Shown here: positions 26,466 to 33,956 of the stretch, piece after piece
Numbering within the stretch: position 1 is the first letter of the stretch
How the letters are laid out: each line of letters opens with the position of its first letter
Assembly: GCF_003253705.1 (NCBI RefSeq)
Contig: NZ_QKYU01000010.1
Location: forward strand, 62,001-126,000
Reading direction: 5' to 3'
Length of the DNA stretch: 64,000 nt
Source: Humitalea rosea
Lineage (GTDB): Bacteria > Pseudomonadota > Alphaproteobacteria > Acetobacterales > Acetobacteraceae
Made by a program: the position numbers and the translations under genes
Notes under the pieces: model-generated
Seen by the model: the letters and a program-made list of their open reading frames with translations, nothing else
Told to the model about the DNA's origin: nothing
Database searches by the model: none

Positions 26466-27872
26466 ATGAGCAGCCCCTATGATCTCGTCCTGCGTGGCAC
26501 GCTGGTGCTTTCCGACGGGATGATCCCGGATGGCTATGTCGCGGTGCGGGGCGCGACCATCGCCGCGATCGGCCAGGGCAGCCCGCCGCCGGCGCTCAGG
26601 ACCGTGGACTACGGCGCCGCGCTGATCCTGCCCGGGCTGGTCGATGGCCATATGCATACCGGCAGCGCGATCGGCTGGCCGGGGATCGAGGGCGCGACGA
26701 TGACCGCCGCGGCCGGCGGCGTGACCACCGTCTGCGACATGCCCTATGACGTGCCGCGCGCGACCACCGATGCCGGCATCTTCCGCGAGAAGGTGGCGCA
26801 GGTCGAAGCCCTCGCGCATGTGGATGTCGCGCTCTATGCGACGATCACCAAGACCGACGGCATCCATGCAATCCCCGAATTGGCGGAAGCCGGGGCCTCG
26901 GCCTTCAAGCTCTCCACCTATGAATATGATGCGGTGCGCTTTCCGCGCATCGACCACCCGACCATGGCCGCGGCCTTCCGCGAGATCGCCAAGACCGGGC
27001 TGATGGTCTCCATCCACAATGAGGATGAGGAGCTGGTCACCCGCCTGACCAATGAGGCACGCGCCGCGGGCCGCACCGATCCCATCATGCATTGCCGCAC
27101 GCGTCCGCCCTTGGCGGAAACGATGGCCGATCTGGAGATTTTCGAGATCGGGCTGGATGCGGGCGCGCATGTCCATATGGCCCATTCCTCCCTGTCCCGC
27201 GGCTTCGAACTCGCCACGATGTTCCGTGGCATGGGCGGCAAGGCGAGCGGGGAGGCCTGCGTGCAGTACCTCTGCATGACCGAGGAAGACATCATCCGCC
27301 TGCGCGGTTTCGGTAAATGCAACCCGCCGTTCCGCACCACGGAGGAGGTGGAGCGGATGTGGAAGGCGCTGCTCGCGGGCAGCATCGGCTATATCTCGAC
27401 CGATCACGCCCCCTGGGGCCGCAGCCGCAAGGTCTATGAGGGCGACATCTTCACCGTCGGCGCCGGGCTGACGGGCTTGCAGTCCTTCGCGCCGAACATG
27501 TTCACCATGCTCGCCGATCGCGGCCTCTCGCCCAGCTATATGGTGCGCTACTGCGCCGAGCGCCCGGCGCGCTTCCACGGGCTGTTCCCGAAGAAGGGCG
27601 CCCTGGCGCCGGGCTCGGACGCCGATTTCTGCATCCTGGAGGAAGGCCGCTTCCTGTTCGACGAAGCGACGATCCAGGATCGCGAGGACTGCCGCTGGTC
27701 GCCCTGGCATGGCGTGCCGATGCGCGCCCGCGTCGCCGCCACCTGGCTGCGCGGCACCGAAATCTGGGACGGCACGGCGGTGAAGGTGCTGCCGGGCAAC
27801 GGCACCTTCGTGCCCCGCCAGCACCGGATGAGCGCGCTCGATGCGGGGGCGCCTGGCGGGGCGGCGCATTGA
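26466..27872 (+). CDS. Cyclic amidohydrolase (hydantoinase/allantoinase family)
   Basis: A 468-residue amidohydrolase. All binuclear metal ligands are visible: His62 and His64 in DGHMHTGS, the carbamylated Lys148 in AFKLS, His184 in SIHNED, His240 in HMAHSS and Asp313 in STDHAPW. It should open a cyclic amide ring such as a hydantoin or allantoin-like compound. The two N-carbamoyl-D-amino acid hydrolases downstream act on exactly the kind of product a hydantoinase makes, so hydantoinase is favoured over allantoinase. It is probably cotranscribed with the small membrane protein and hydrolases, with overlapping or closely spaced starts. Confidence 0.85.
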   Translation: MSSPYDLVLRGTLVLSDGMIPDGYVAVRGATIAAIGQGSPPPALRTVDYGAALILPGLVDGHMHTGSAIGWPGIEGATMTAAAGGVTTVCDMPYDVPRATTDAGIFREKVAQVEALAHVDVALYATITKTDGIHAIPELAEAGASAFKLSTYEYDAVRFPRIDHPTMAAAFREIAKTGLMVSIHNEDEELVTRLTNEARAAGRTDPIMHCRTRPPLAETMADLEIFEIGLDAGAHVHMAHSSLSRGFELATMFRGMGGKASGEACVQYLCMTEEDIIRLRGFGKCNPPFRTTEEVERMWKALLAGSIGYISTDHAPWGRSRKVYEGDIFTVGAGLTGLQSFAPNMFTMLADRGLSPSYMVRYCAERPARFHGLFPKKGALAPGSDADFCILEEGRFLFDEATIQDREDCRWSPWHGVPMRARVAATWLRGTEIWDGTAVKVLPGNGTFVPRQHRMSALDAGAPGGAAH

Positions 27873-28072
27873 TGCGCGTCGCGGTTCCCTGCCTGCTCGC
27901 CATTGCCGCCTTCGCGGCCTGGGTCTGGGTGACCGGCCCCGGGACGTCGGTCCTGATCGCCTTGGTGGGCCTGGCCATCGCGACCGCGGTGCTGCTCGGC
28001 GTGGCGCGCATCATGAACGGCCCGCGCGGCGTCGCCGAGGTTGGCGATGAGCCCCGGCCACCTGTCGAATGA
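27872..28072 (+). CDS. Small two-helix membrane protein of unknown function
   Basis: A 66-residue protein with two hydrophobic segments (about 3-20 and 26-45) and a short charged tail (GDEPRPPVE). Its ATG shares the last base of the hydantoinase stop codon, so it is translationally coupled. It is not a recognised transporter or enzyme. It lies between hydantoinase and N-carbamoylase genes and could be a membrane anchor or transport accessory. Its high GC and codon pattern match its neighbours, supporting a real gene. Confidence 0.55.
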   Translation: MRVAVPCLLAIAAFAAWVWVTGPGTSVLIALVGLAIATAVLLGVARIMNGPRGVAEVGDEPRPPVE

Positions 28073-28082
28073 GGGTCCATCC

Positions 28083-29033
28083 ATGACACGTATCCTGACC
28101 GTCGCCGGCGCCCAGCTCGGCCCGATCCAGCACGCCGACACGCGCGCGGCGACGATGGCGCGGCTGATCGCGCTGCTGGAGCAATCGGCCGCACGCGGCG
28201 CGCGCTTCGTCGTCTTTCCGGAACTCGCCTTCACCACCTTCTTCCCGCGCTGGCTGATCGAGGACACCGCGGAACTCGACACCTATTATGAGCAGGGCAT
28301 GCCGAATGCGGCGGTGCAGCCGCTGTTCGACCGCGCCAAGGCCCTCGGCGTCGGCTTCTCCATCGGCTTCGCGGAGCTGACGCCGGAGGGCAGGCGCTTC
28401 AACACCGCCGTTCTGGTAGGCGCCGATGGGGCGATCCTGCTGAAATACCGCAAGGTGCATCTGCCGGGCTCGGTGGAGCCGCGACCGCAGAACCGCTTCC
28501 AGCAGTTGGAAAAACGCTACTTCGAATATGGCGACCTCGGCTTCCCGGTGGCGCGCGGGTCGGCCGAATGGGGCGCGCCGGTGATGGGATCGCTGATCTG
28601 CAACGATCGCCGCTGGCCGGAAGCCTGGCGCTGCCTCGGGCTGCAAGGGGTGGAGCTGGTCGCGATCGGCTACAATTCCGCCGCCTATGACCCGAACGGC
28701 GGCGATGCCGAGGATGGCGCGCGGCGGGTGTTCCACTCCACGCTCGCGGTGCAGGCCAATGCCTATATGAACGCGACCTGGGCGGTCAGCGTCGCCAAGG
28801 CCGGCGTCGAGGATGGCGCGGGGCTGATCGGCGGCAGCGTGATCGTCAGCCCGGACGGGTTGATCGCGGCCCAGGCCACGACCGAGGGCGATGAGGTCAT
28901 CGTCGCGGACTGCGACTTCGACGCCTGCCAGCAGGGGCGTGGCCCCGGCAAGATTTTCGATTTCGCTGCCCATCGGCGGCCGGAGCAGTACCGCCGCATT
29001 GTGGAACAGACCGGCGCCCTGCCGCCCGCGTGA
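28083..29033 (+). CDS. N-carbamoyl-D-amino acid hydrolase (nitrilase superfamily), copy 1
   Basis: A 316-residue carbon-nitrogen hydrolase. The catalytic triad is Glu47 in FPELAFTTFFPRW, Lys124 in KYRKVHLPG and Cys173 in ICNDRRWPE. The FPELALTTFFPRW and CNDRRWPE sequences are diagnostic for N-carbamoyl-D-amino acid hydrolases, which release free D-amino acid, CO2 and ammonia. ATG 28083 is chosen because it gives the family N-terminus; an earlier frame to 28041 overlaps the small membrane gene. The upstream hydantoinase supplies N-carbamoyl amino acids. A second, similar gene follows 11 bases later. Confidence 0.9.
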   Translation: MTRILTVAGAQLGPIQHADTRAATMARLIALLEQSAARGARFVVFPELAFTTFFPRWLIEDTAELDTYYEQGMPNAAVQPLFDRAKALGVGFSIGFAELTPEGRRFNTAVLVGADGAILLKYRKVHLPGSVEPRPQNRFQQLEKRYFEYGDLGFPVARGSAEWGAPVMGSLICNDRRWPEAWRCLGLQGVELVAIGYNSAAYDPNGGDAEDGARRVFHSTLAVQANAYMNATWAVSVAKAGVEDGAGLIGGSVIVSPDGLIAAQATTEGDEVIVADCDFDACQQGRGPGKIFDFAAHRRPEQYRRIVEQTGALPPA

Positions 29034-29044
29034 AGGATCACAGC

Positions 29045-30010
29045 ATGTCCCGTAAACTCGTCCTCGCCGCTGCCCAGCTCGGCCCGATCCAGCGCGCCGA
29101 GGGGCGCGAGGTCGCCGTCGCGCGCATGGTCGCCCTGATGGAAACCGCGCATCGCCGTGGCGCCGATGTGGTGGTCTTCCCCGAACTCGCGCTGACCACC
29201 TTCTTCCCGCGCTGGTACGAGGAGGATTTGACCAATGCCGATCATTGGTACGAGACCGCCCTGCCCTCCAACGCCACCGCGCCGCTGTTCGAGGCCGCGC
29301 GCAAATTCAACATCGGCTTCCACCTCGGCTATGCCGAGCGGACGCCGGATGGGCGGCGCTTCAACACCGCCGTCTATGTCCACCCCTCGGGCGAGGTGGT
29401 GCTGAAGTACCGCAAGATCCATCTGCCCGGGCACAGCGAATACGATCCGACCCGTACCGTGCAGCATCTGGAGAAGCGCTACTTCGAGGTCGGCGACCTC
29501 GGCTTCCCTGTTGTCCGCGCGCCGATCGGCAACGCGGGGCCGGTCAACATCGGCATGATGATCTGCAACGACCGCCGCTGGCCCGAGGCCTGGCGCTCGC
29601 TCGGGATGCAGCAGGTCGAGCTGGTGATGCTCGGCTACAACACGCCGAGCCTGAACATGGAGAACCGGGGGTTCGAGGCGCATCATCTGCGCGTCTTCCA
29701 CAACCACCTCTCGATCCAGGCGGGCTGCTACCAGAACGCCTGCTTCGGCGTGGGCGTGGCCAAGGCCGGCACCGAGGACGGGCACGAGCTGTTCGGCCAT
29801 TCGATCATCGTGAACCCCTCGGGCGAGATCATGGCCCAGGCGACGAGCTGGGATGACGAGCTGATCGTGGCCGAGGCGGATCTGGACATGTGCAAGCTCG
29901 GCCGCACCACGATCTTCGACTTTGCCAGGCATCGCCGGCCCGAGGCCTATGGCCGCATCCTGGCCAGTGCCGGTAGCGAGGCGCCGGAGGAATGGGCGCC
30001 AAAATCATAG
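29045..30010 (+). CDS. N-carbamoyl-D-amino acid hydrolase (nitrilase superfamily), copy 2
   Basis: A 321-residue paralogue of the preceding gene with the same triad: Glu47, Lys124 and Cys174, and the sequence FPELALTTFFPRW identical to well-studied N-carbamoyl-D-amino acid hydrolases. ATG 29045 follows AAGGA; a GTG at 29030 overlapping the previous stop is less likely. The two copies differ most in the region about 130-165 and at the C-terminus, so they may have different side-chain preferences. It closes the collinear hydantoin operon; beyond it lie a small hairpin (30050-30065) and the low-GC island. Confidence 0.9.
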   Translation: MSRKLVLAAAQLGPIQRAEGREVAVARMVALMETAHRRGADVVVFPELALTTFFPRWYEEDLTNADHWYETALPSNATAPLFEAARKFNIGFHLGYAERTPDGRRFNTAVYVHPSGEVVLKYRKIHLPGHSEYDPTRTVQHLEKRYFEVGDLGFPVVRAPIGNAGPVNIGMMICNDRRWPEAWRSLGMQQVELVMLGYNTPSLNMENRGFEAHHLRVFHNHLSIQAGCYQNACFGVGVAKAGTEDGHELFGHSIIVNPSGEIMAQATSWDDELIVAEADLDMCKLGRTTIFDFARHRRPEAYGRILASAGSEAPEEWAPKS

Positions 30011-30049
30011 TCGCTCTGTTCGTTCCATACAGGGCATCGCGTTAAGCGA

Positions 30050-30065
30050 GCCCCCCGCAGGGGGC
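30050..30065. terminator. Short GC hairpin after the hydantoin operon
   Basis: GCCCCC (30050-30055) pairs with GGGGGC (30060-30065) around a CGCA loop, 40 bases after the second hydrolase stop. No T-run follows (CGTCATTCC). It may weakly end the operon or mark the boundary with the low-GC island to the right. Confidence 0.35.
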
Positions 30066-30193
30066 CGTCATTCCCTCTTCCGAGACGTGTCGGGGATGTT
30101 GACGGCCGTCCCTGGCACATCCGGCGTCTGCTACATGTTGCGAGGGAGGATTGGTTAGCGCAGGCTGACGGCACCGGAACATAGAGCAATGCC

Positions 30194-30628
30194 ATGTGGA
30201 TGCGACGCCTCTTCATTGCCGCTGCGATGCTCGCTTTTCCCTGGCGCTCTTCACGTGGACAGGCGCCTGCCGGCAGCCTTCGCCCTCCGTTCAATCAGAT
30301 GAGATCTCGTGACGTCATCGACTACCTGCCGGCCGTAGAACAAGTGCTCCGGATATCGGTCCGCAACAACGAGGCGGAGGCCAGGCGCCTCCTTGGTACA
30401 GTTCTAGAGGGGTTTTCGACGCTCGAGATTCCGGATGTTTCCCTGGAAACATTTGTTAAAGATTATCCTGAACGCGCAACAAATCTGATCGCCGCGCAAC
30501 GTAATGCCACCACGCTACTCCTGGAAGTTCTGGTGGAAGGTCGTACGCCCGATGGGCAAGTCGCTATTTCGGAAGGCATAATTGATAGAGTTATCAGAAA
30601 AATATGCCCCCTCTACCCGTTCTGCTAG
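30194..30628 (+). CDS. Secreted protein of unknown function in the low-GC island
   Basis: A 144-residue protein with an N-terminal signal peptide (MRRLFIAAAMLAFPW, likely cut after about residue 22 near RGQA). The mature part is mostly helical with no motif I recognise; the final CPLYPFC has two cysteines that could form a disulfide. Codon use is less GC-biased than in neighbours. It overlaps the next gene's open frame by up to 47 bases, or ends just before its likely ATG at 30633, suggesting cotranscription. It might be a periplasmic partner of the membrane protein that follows. Function unknown. Confidence 0.6.
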   Translation: MWMRRLFIAAAMLAFPWRSSRGQAPAGSLRPPFNQMRSRDVIDYLPAVEQVLRISVRNNEAEARRLLGTVLEGFSTLEIPDVSLETFVKDYPERATNLIAAQRNATTLLLEVLVEGRTPDGQVAISEGIIDRVIRKICPLYPFC

Positions 30629-30632
30629 ACAG

Positions 30633-31028
30633 ATGGATATTCCGATGAATTCTGAATCTATAGAGGCTACAAAATTAGGTTTTTCATTTGCGAAAGATTT
30701 CAGCGTTCAACTCATCACGATATCTACAGCAATAGTTGTTTTATCTGTAACAATTGCAAAAGATGTTGTTAAGAAACACAGCAAAAGTGACTTTATAATT
30801 TTTCTATTTATTATTATCGGATCATTTTTATCGATACTGTCAGGAATAATTTGCCTAATGACGCTGACCGGAAATCTTATTCCAGCGGAAGGTCCATCCA
30901 ATTTCGTTATCACCAGCGGAACCAGATTTTGGGCAGGCACACAGGTATTTTTATTCCTATTTGTTGTTTTTTTCTTTGGCTTGTATGGCGTGAAGGGCGC
31001 GTTTCGATTCTTGCGCAATGCGCCGTAA
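30633..31028 (+). CDS. AT-rich membrane protein of unknown function
   Basis: A 131-residue protein with three clear hydrophobic segments (about 26-46, 56-80 and 100-123) and a charged KDVVKKHSKSD loop between the first two. No known family was recognised. The strongly AT-rich codon use differs from everything else in the window and indicates horizontal transfer. ATG 30633 is chosen; ATG 30645 and an upstream start at 30582 overlapping the secreted-protein gene are alternatives. A strong hairpin with a T-run follows at 31095-31119. Small secreted-plus-membrane pairs of this kind can be defence or toxin/immunity modules, but nothing in the sequence proves it. Confidence 0.6.
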   Translation: MDIPMNSESIEATKLGFSFAKDFSVQLITISTAIVVLSVTIAKDVVKKHSKSDFIIFLFIIIGSFLSILSGIICLMTLTGNLIPAEGPSNFVITSGTRFWAGTQVFLFLFVVFFFGLYGVKGAFRFLRNAP

Positions 31029-31070
31029 CGCCTTTAGTCGAGCGTTCAAGACGTGACTTAGACGGGGGTC

Positions 31071-31119
31071 TGGGGCCTCAGGCCCCAGCGGGGTCCAGGG
31101 GCTGGCCCCTGGATCTTTT
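31071..31119 (+). terminator. Twin hairpin with T-run; REP-like element and terminator
   Basis: Two stems lie side by side: TGGGGCC-TCA-GGCCCCA (31071-31087) and CCAGGGGC-TG-GCCCCTGG (31095-31112), the second followed by ATCTTTT. The second is a good rho-independent terminator for the plus-strand island genes. The GGTCTGGGGCC...GGGTCCAGGGG layout resembles short extragenic repeats scattered in many high-GC alphaproteobacterial genomes, recalled from general knowledge and not checked here. Confidence 0.7.
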
Positions 31120-31760
31120 CAGCTGACCGCCAGCACCGCCGCCGCAGCCGAGGCGGCAATGGGCTCGATGACCGGCAGGCCGATGGTGCCCTCCAGGTAA
31201 CGGCGATGCGCCGCGAGCCCGGCGCAGCCGAGCACCAGCGCCTCCGCCCCCATCCCCGCGAGCTGGCGCCCAACCTCGGCCAGCCTGGCCCGCGGCGCCT
31301 CCGCATCCAGCAGGGTCGCCATCGGCAGGTCCAGCGCGACCTGCCCCGCGAGCCGGCCCTCCACCCCCATCGCCTGGAGCACGCGGCGCTGGCGCTGCTT
31401 GCTGGCCTCGACGAAGGCGATCAGGCCGAAGCGGTCGGCGCGGGCCAGCGCCGCCGCGACGCCGCAGCGCAGCGCGCCCAGCACCGGCGCCCGGGTCTGG
31501 CTGCGGAGCAGGTCGATGCCGGGGTCCGACACGCAGGCGATGACGTAGGCGGCGGCGGGCTCCCGCGCGACCAGCGCCGCGAGCAGCGTGGTCGCCGCAT
31601 GCCAGTCGGCCCAGGTCGCGATGGCGGGGGGGCCGTCGGGCAGCCTCACGGTGTCGAAATGGGCCAGGCCCGGCCGCGCGAAGGGCGCGACGGCGGCCGC
31701 GATTCCCGCAGTGCAGGGGGCATCCGAATTGGGGTTGATCACAAGGATACGGGCGCTCAT
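31119..31760 (-). CDS. Hydantoin racemase / Asp-Glu racemase family
   Basis: A 213-residue racemase-fold protein. The two catalytic cysteines are present: Cys76 in VIACVSDPGID and Cys179 in LVLGCAGLAAH, at the positions used by hydantoin racemases (about 76 and 181). NPNSDAP near the N-terminus binds the substrate. It should interconvert L- and D-5-substituted hydantoins, feeding the D-specific route encoded by the hydantoinase and N-carbamoylases on the other side of the low-GC island. It is convergent with that operon, so it is transcribed separately. Confidence 0.82.
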   Translation of the reverse strand: MSARILVINPNSDAPCTAGIAAAVAPFARPGLAHFDTVRLPDGPPAIATWADWHAATTLLAALVAREPAAAYVIACVSDPGIDLLRSQTRAPVLGALRCGVAAALARADRFGLIAFVEASKQRQRRVLQAMGVEGRLAGQVALDLPMATLLDAEAPRARLAEVGRQLAGMGAEALVLGCAGLAAHRRYLEGTIGLPVIEPIAASAAAAVLAVS

Positions 31761-31878
31761 GCCTCAGATGCTCGGCTGCCAAGCCCGGTTTCGCAAGCGC
31801 CCGCGCTTGAATCCGGCCGCCCGGAAGCCGATGATGCAGTGCACAACGGGGCATGAACCCCGAAGAGGAAGAACCACC

Positions 31879-32334
31879 ATGCGCTGGGAGCCCGACCGGA
31901 CCCCACCTGCCTTGCCCTACGCCCCGCCGCCGTTCCTGACGGCGATCCGCCGTGGCGCCATGAACCGCTGCCCGATCTGTGGGCAGGGGAAGGTGTTCGA
32001 CGGCTATCTGAAGGTCGTCGCCGAATGCTCGGTCTGCCATGCGCCGCTCGGGCGGCTGCGGGCGGATGACGCACCGCCCTATTTCACCATCCTGCTGGTC
32101 GGGCATTTACTCGTGCCGGGCATCTTCCTGGTCGAGCGCGCCTATATGCCGCCGATGTGGCTGCACATGGCCATCTGGCTGCCGCTGTTCACGCTCGCGA
32201 GCATGGCGGTGCTGCGGCCGGTCAAGGGCGCGGTCGTCGGCTGGATGCTGTCGCTCGGCTTTACCGGCGACGAGCATGGACCCGATCCGATCCCCGCGCC
32301 CCTGGCCGCGGCCGTCGTCAGGCCGGATCACTGA
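31879..32334 (+). CDS. DUF983 zinc-ribbon membrane protein
   Basis: A 151-residue DUF983 protein. A zinc ribbon, CPICGQGKVF and CSVCHAPLG (CxxC...CxxC), precedes two membrane segments (about 72-94 and 97-120). The family is common in alphaproteobacteria, often near cytochrome oxidase or housekeeping genes; its function is not established. The ATG follows a purine-rich GAAGAGGAAGAA. It is probably cotranscribed with the UPF0262 gene starting eight bases after its stop. Confidence 0.85.
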   Translation: MRWEPDRTPPALPYAPPPFLTAIRRGAMNRCPICGQGKVFDGYLKVVAECSVCHAPLGRLRADDAPPYFTILLVGHLLVPGIFLVERAYMPPMWLHMAIWLPLFTLASMAVLRPVKGAVVGWMLSLGFTGDEHGPDPIPAPLAAAVVRPDH

Positions 32335-32341
32335 CGAGACC

Positions 32342-32812
32342 ATGCCTGCGCAACGGCTGATCCGGATCGAACTCGACGAATGCGGCGATCTGCCCTCGGC
32401 CTATGCCGAGGCGGATCGGGCGCAGGCGGTCACGGATCTGCTCGCGGGCAATCATTTCGACCCGCCGGGGCTGAAGGCCGGGCCCTATGCGCTGCATCTG
32501 GCGCTGCGCGACGGGCGGCTGGTCTTCGACATCCGGGCCGCGGACGACACCCCGCTGCATGCGCTGGTCCTGGCCCTCGGCCCGTTCCGGCGGTTGATCA
32601 AGGACTACGCCATGGTGGTGGAAAGCCATGAGCAGGCGGTCCAGGACGGCGCCCAGGAGGCCCGTATCCAGGCCATCGACATGGGGCGGCGCGGGTTGCA
32701 CAACGAGGGCGCCGAGCTTTTATGCGAGCGGCTCGAAGGCCGCATCGGCCTCGATTTCGAAACGGCGCGGCGGCTCTTCACCCTGGTCTGCGCCCTGCAC
32801 CAGCGTATTTGA
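32342..32812 (+). CDS. UPF0262 family protein
   Basis: A 156-residue cytoplasmic protein matching the alphaproteobacterial UPF0262 family: it begins RLIRIELDE, has the conserved GPYALHLALRDGRLVFDI and AIDMGRRGLHNEGAELL sequences, and ends in the usual helix LFTLVCALHQR. Function unknown. It sits between DUF983 and mtnA, all in the same direction with short spacers. Its stop codon is inside a 15-base-period tandem duplication. Confidence 0.85.
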   Translation: MPAQRLIRIELDECGDLPSAYAEADRAQAVTDLLAGNHFDPPGLKAGPYALHLALRDGRLVFDIRAADDTPLHALVLALGPFRRLIKDYAMVVESHEQAVQDGAQEARIQAIDMGRRGLHNEGAELLCERLEGRIGLDFETARRLFTLVCALHQRI

Positions 32813-32829
32813 AGCCGGCGTATTTGAAG
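32803..32829. repeat. Tandem duplication (15-bp period) across the UPF0262 stop codon
   Basis: GCGTATTTGAAG occurs at 32803-32814 and again at 32818-32829, period 15. The first copy contains the UPF0262 stop (TGA at 32810-32812). The second copy lies just before the mtnA start at 32841. Like the repeat at 941-982, it looks like slippage at a stop codon. Confidence 0.85.
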
Positions 32830-32840
32830 AGGGTCCCGGC

Positions 32841-33929
32841 ATGAAGATCGACGGCGTCCCGCATCGTTCCATCCAGGCCGAGGACGGGGCGATCCTCATC
32901 CTGGACCAGACCCTGCTGCCCTGGCGGGTGGAGTGGCTGCGGATCGCGAATGCCGGGGCCGCCGCGCAGGCAATCCGTTCCATGCAGGTGCGCGGCGCGC
33001 CGCTGATCGGCGCGGTCGCGGCCTATGGGCTGGCGCTGGCGCTGCGGGACGATCCGGCGGCGCTGGAGCCCGTCGCCGCGATGCTGGGTGAAACCCGGCC
33101 GACCGCGATCAACCTGCGCTGGGCGCTGGGGCGGATGCTGACGGTGCTGCGCCCGCTGCCCGAGGCGACCCGCGCCGCCCGCGCCTGGGCCGAGGCCGGC
33201 GCCATTGCCGAGGATGACGTCGCGACCTGCCGCGCGATCGGCGCGCATGGCCTGCCGCTGATCGAGGCCATCGCGGCGGGAAAGCCGGGCAGGCCCGTCA
33301 ATATCCTGACCCATTGCAACACCGGCTGGATCGCCACCGTCGATTTCGGCACCGCCCTGTCGGTGGTCTACCAGGCGCATGACGCCGGCATCCCCGTGCA
33401 TGTCTGGGTGGACGAGACCCGCCCGCGCAACCAGGGCGCGCTGCTGACCGCCTGGGAGCTGGGCGCGCATGGCGTTCCGCATACCGTCATCGCCGACAAT
33501 GCCGGCGGCCATCTGATGCAGCATGGCGAGGTCGATATCGTGCTGGTCGGCACCGATCGCGTGACCCGCCGCGGCGATGTCGCGAACAAGATCGGCACCT
33601 ATCTCAAGGCGCTGGCCGCGCATGACAACAACGTGCCGTTCTGGGTCGCGCTGCCGCACTCGACCCTGGATTGGGCCGTGGCCGATGGCGTCAGCGAAAT
33701 CCCGATCGAGGATCGCGGCGAGGCCGAGGTCACCCACACCACGGGCCTGCTGCCCGATGGCACCCCAGGCTCGATCCGCACCGCCGCCCCGGGCAGCCCC
33801 GCGCGCAATCCGGGCTTCGACGTGACGCCGGCGCGGCTGGTGACGGGGATCATCACCGAACGGGGGCGCTGTGCCGCGTCGGAGGTGGGGCTGCTCGGCC
33901 TCTATCCGGAGCGCGCGCTGGCGGCCTGA
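32841..33929 (+). CDS. mtnA: S-methyl-5-thioribose-1-phosphate isomerase
   Basis: A 362-residue MtnA, which isomerises methylthioribose-1-phosphate to the ribulose form in the methionine salvage pathway. Signatures include SMQVRGAPLIGAVAAYGLAL near 47-66, LTHCNTGW near 156-163 with the catalytic Cys, VDETRPRNQGALLTAWEL near 191-208, and VGTDRVTRRGDVANKIGTY near 235-253 with the catalytic Asp. Length is typical. No other mtn gene is nearby; in many alphaproteobacteria the isomerase feeds alternative MTA-recycling branches, so the downstream pathway is open. Confidence 0.95.
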   Translation: MKIDGVPHRSIQAEDGAILILDQTLLPWRVEWLRIANAGAAAQAIRSMQVRGAPLIGAVAAYGLALALRDDPAALEPVAAMLGETRPTAINLRWALGRMLTVLRPLPEATRAARAWAEAGAIAEDDVATCRAIGAHGLPLIEAIAAGKPGRPVNILTHCNTGWIATVDFGTALSVVYQAHDAGIPVHVWVDETRPRNQGALLTAWELGAHGVPHTVIADNAGGHLMQHGEVDIVLVGTDRVTRRGDVANKIGTYLKALAAHDNNVPFWVALPHSTLDWAVADGVSEIPIEDRGEAEVTHTTGLLPDGTPGSIRTAAPGSPARNPGFDVTPARLVTGIITERGRCAASEVGLLGLYPERALAA

Positions 33930-33956
33930 CGAGTTCATCAAGGGAGAAAATACACA

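Larger units (their letters stand above)
30170..31030. other. Low-GC two-gene island of foreign appearance
   Basis: Base composition falls sharply here, most strongly at 30580-31020 where runs such as TTTTTATCGATACTG and codons like ATA, TTA and AAA are common, compared with about 70% GC on both sides. Two overlapping genes, one secreted and one membrane, occupy it. A hairpin lies at the left edge and a pair of hairpins at the right. No integrase, transposase or direct flanking repeat was seen, so the mode of entry is unknown. Confidence 0.7.
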
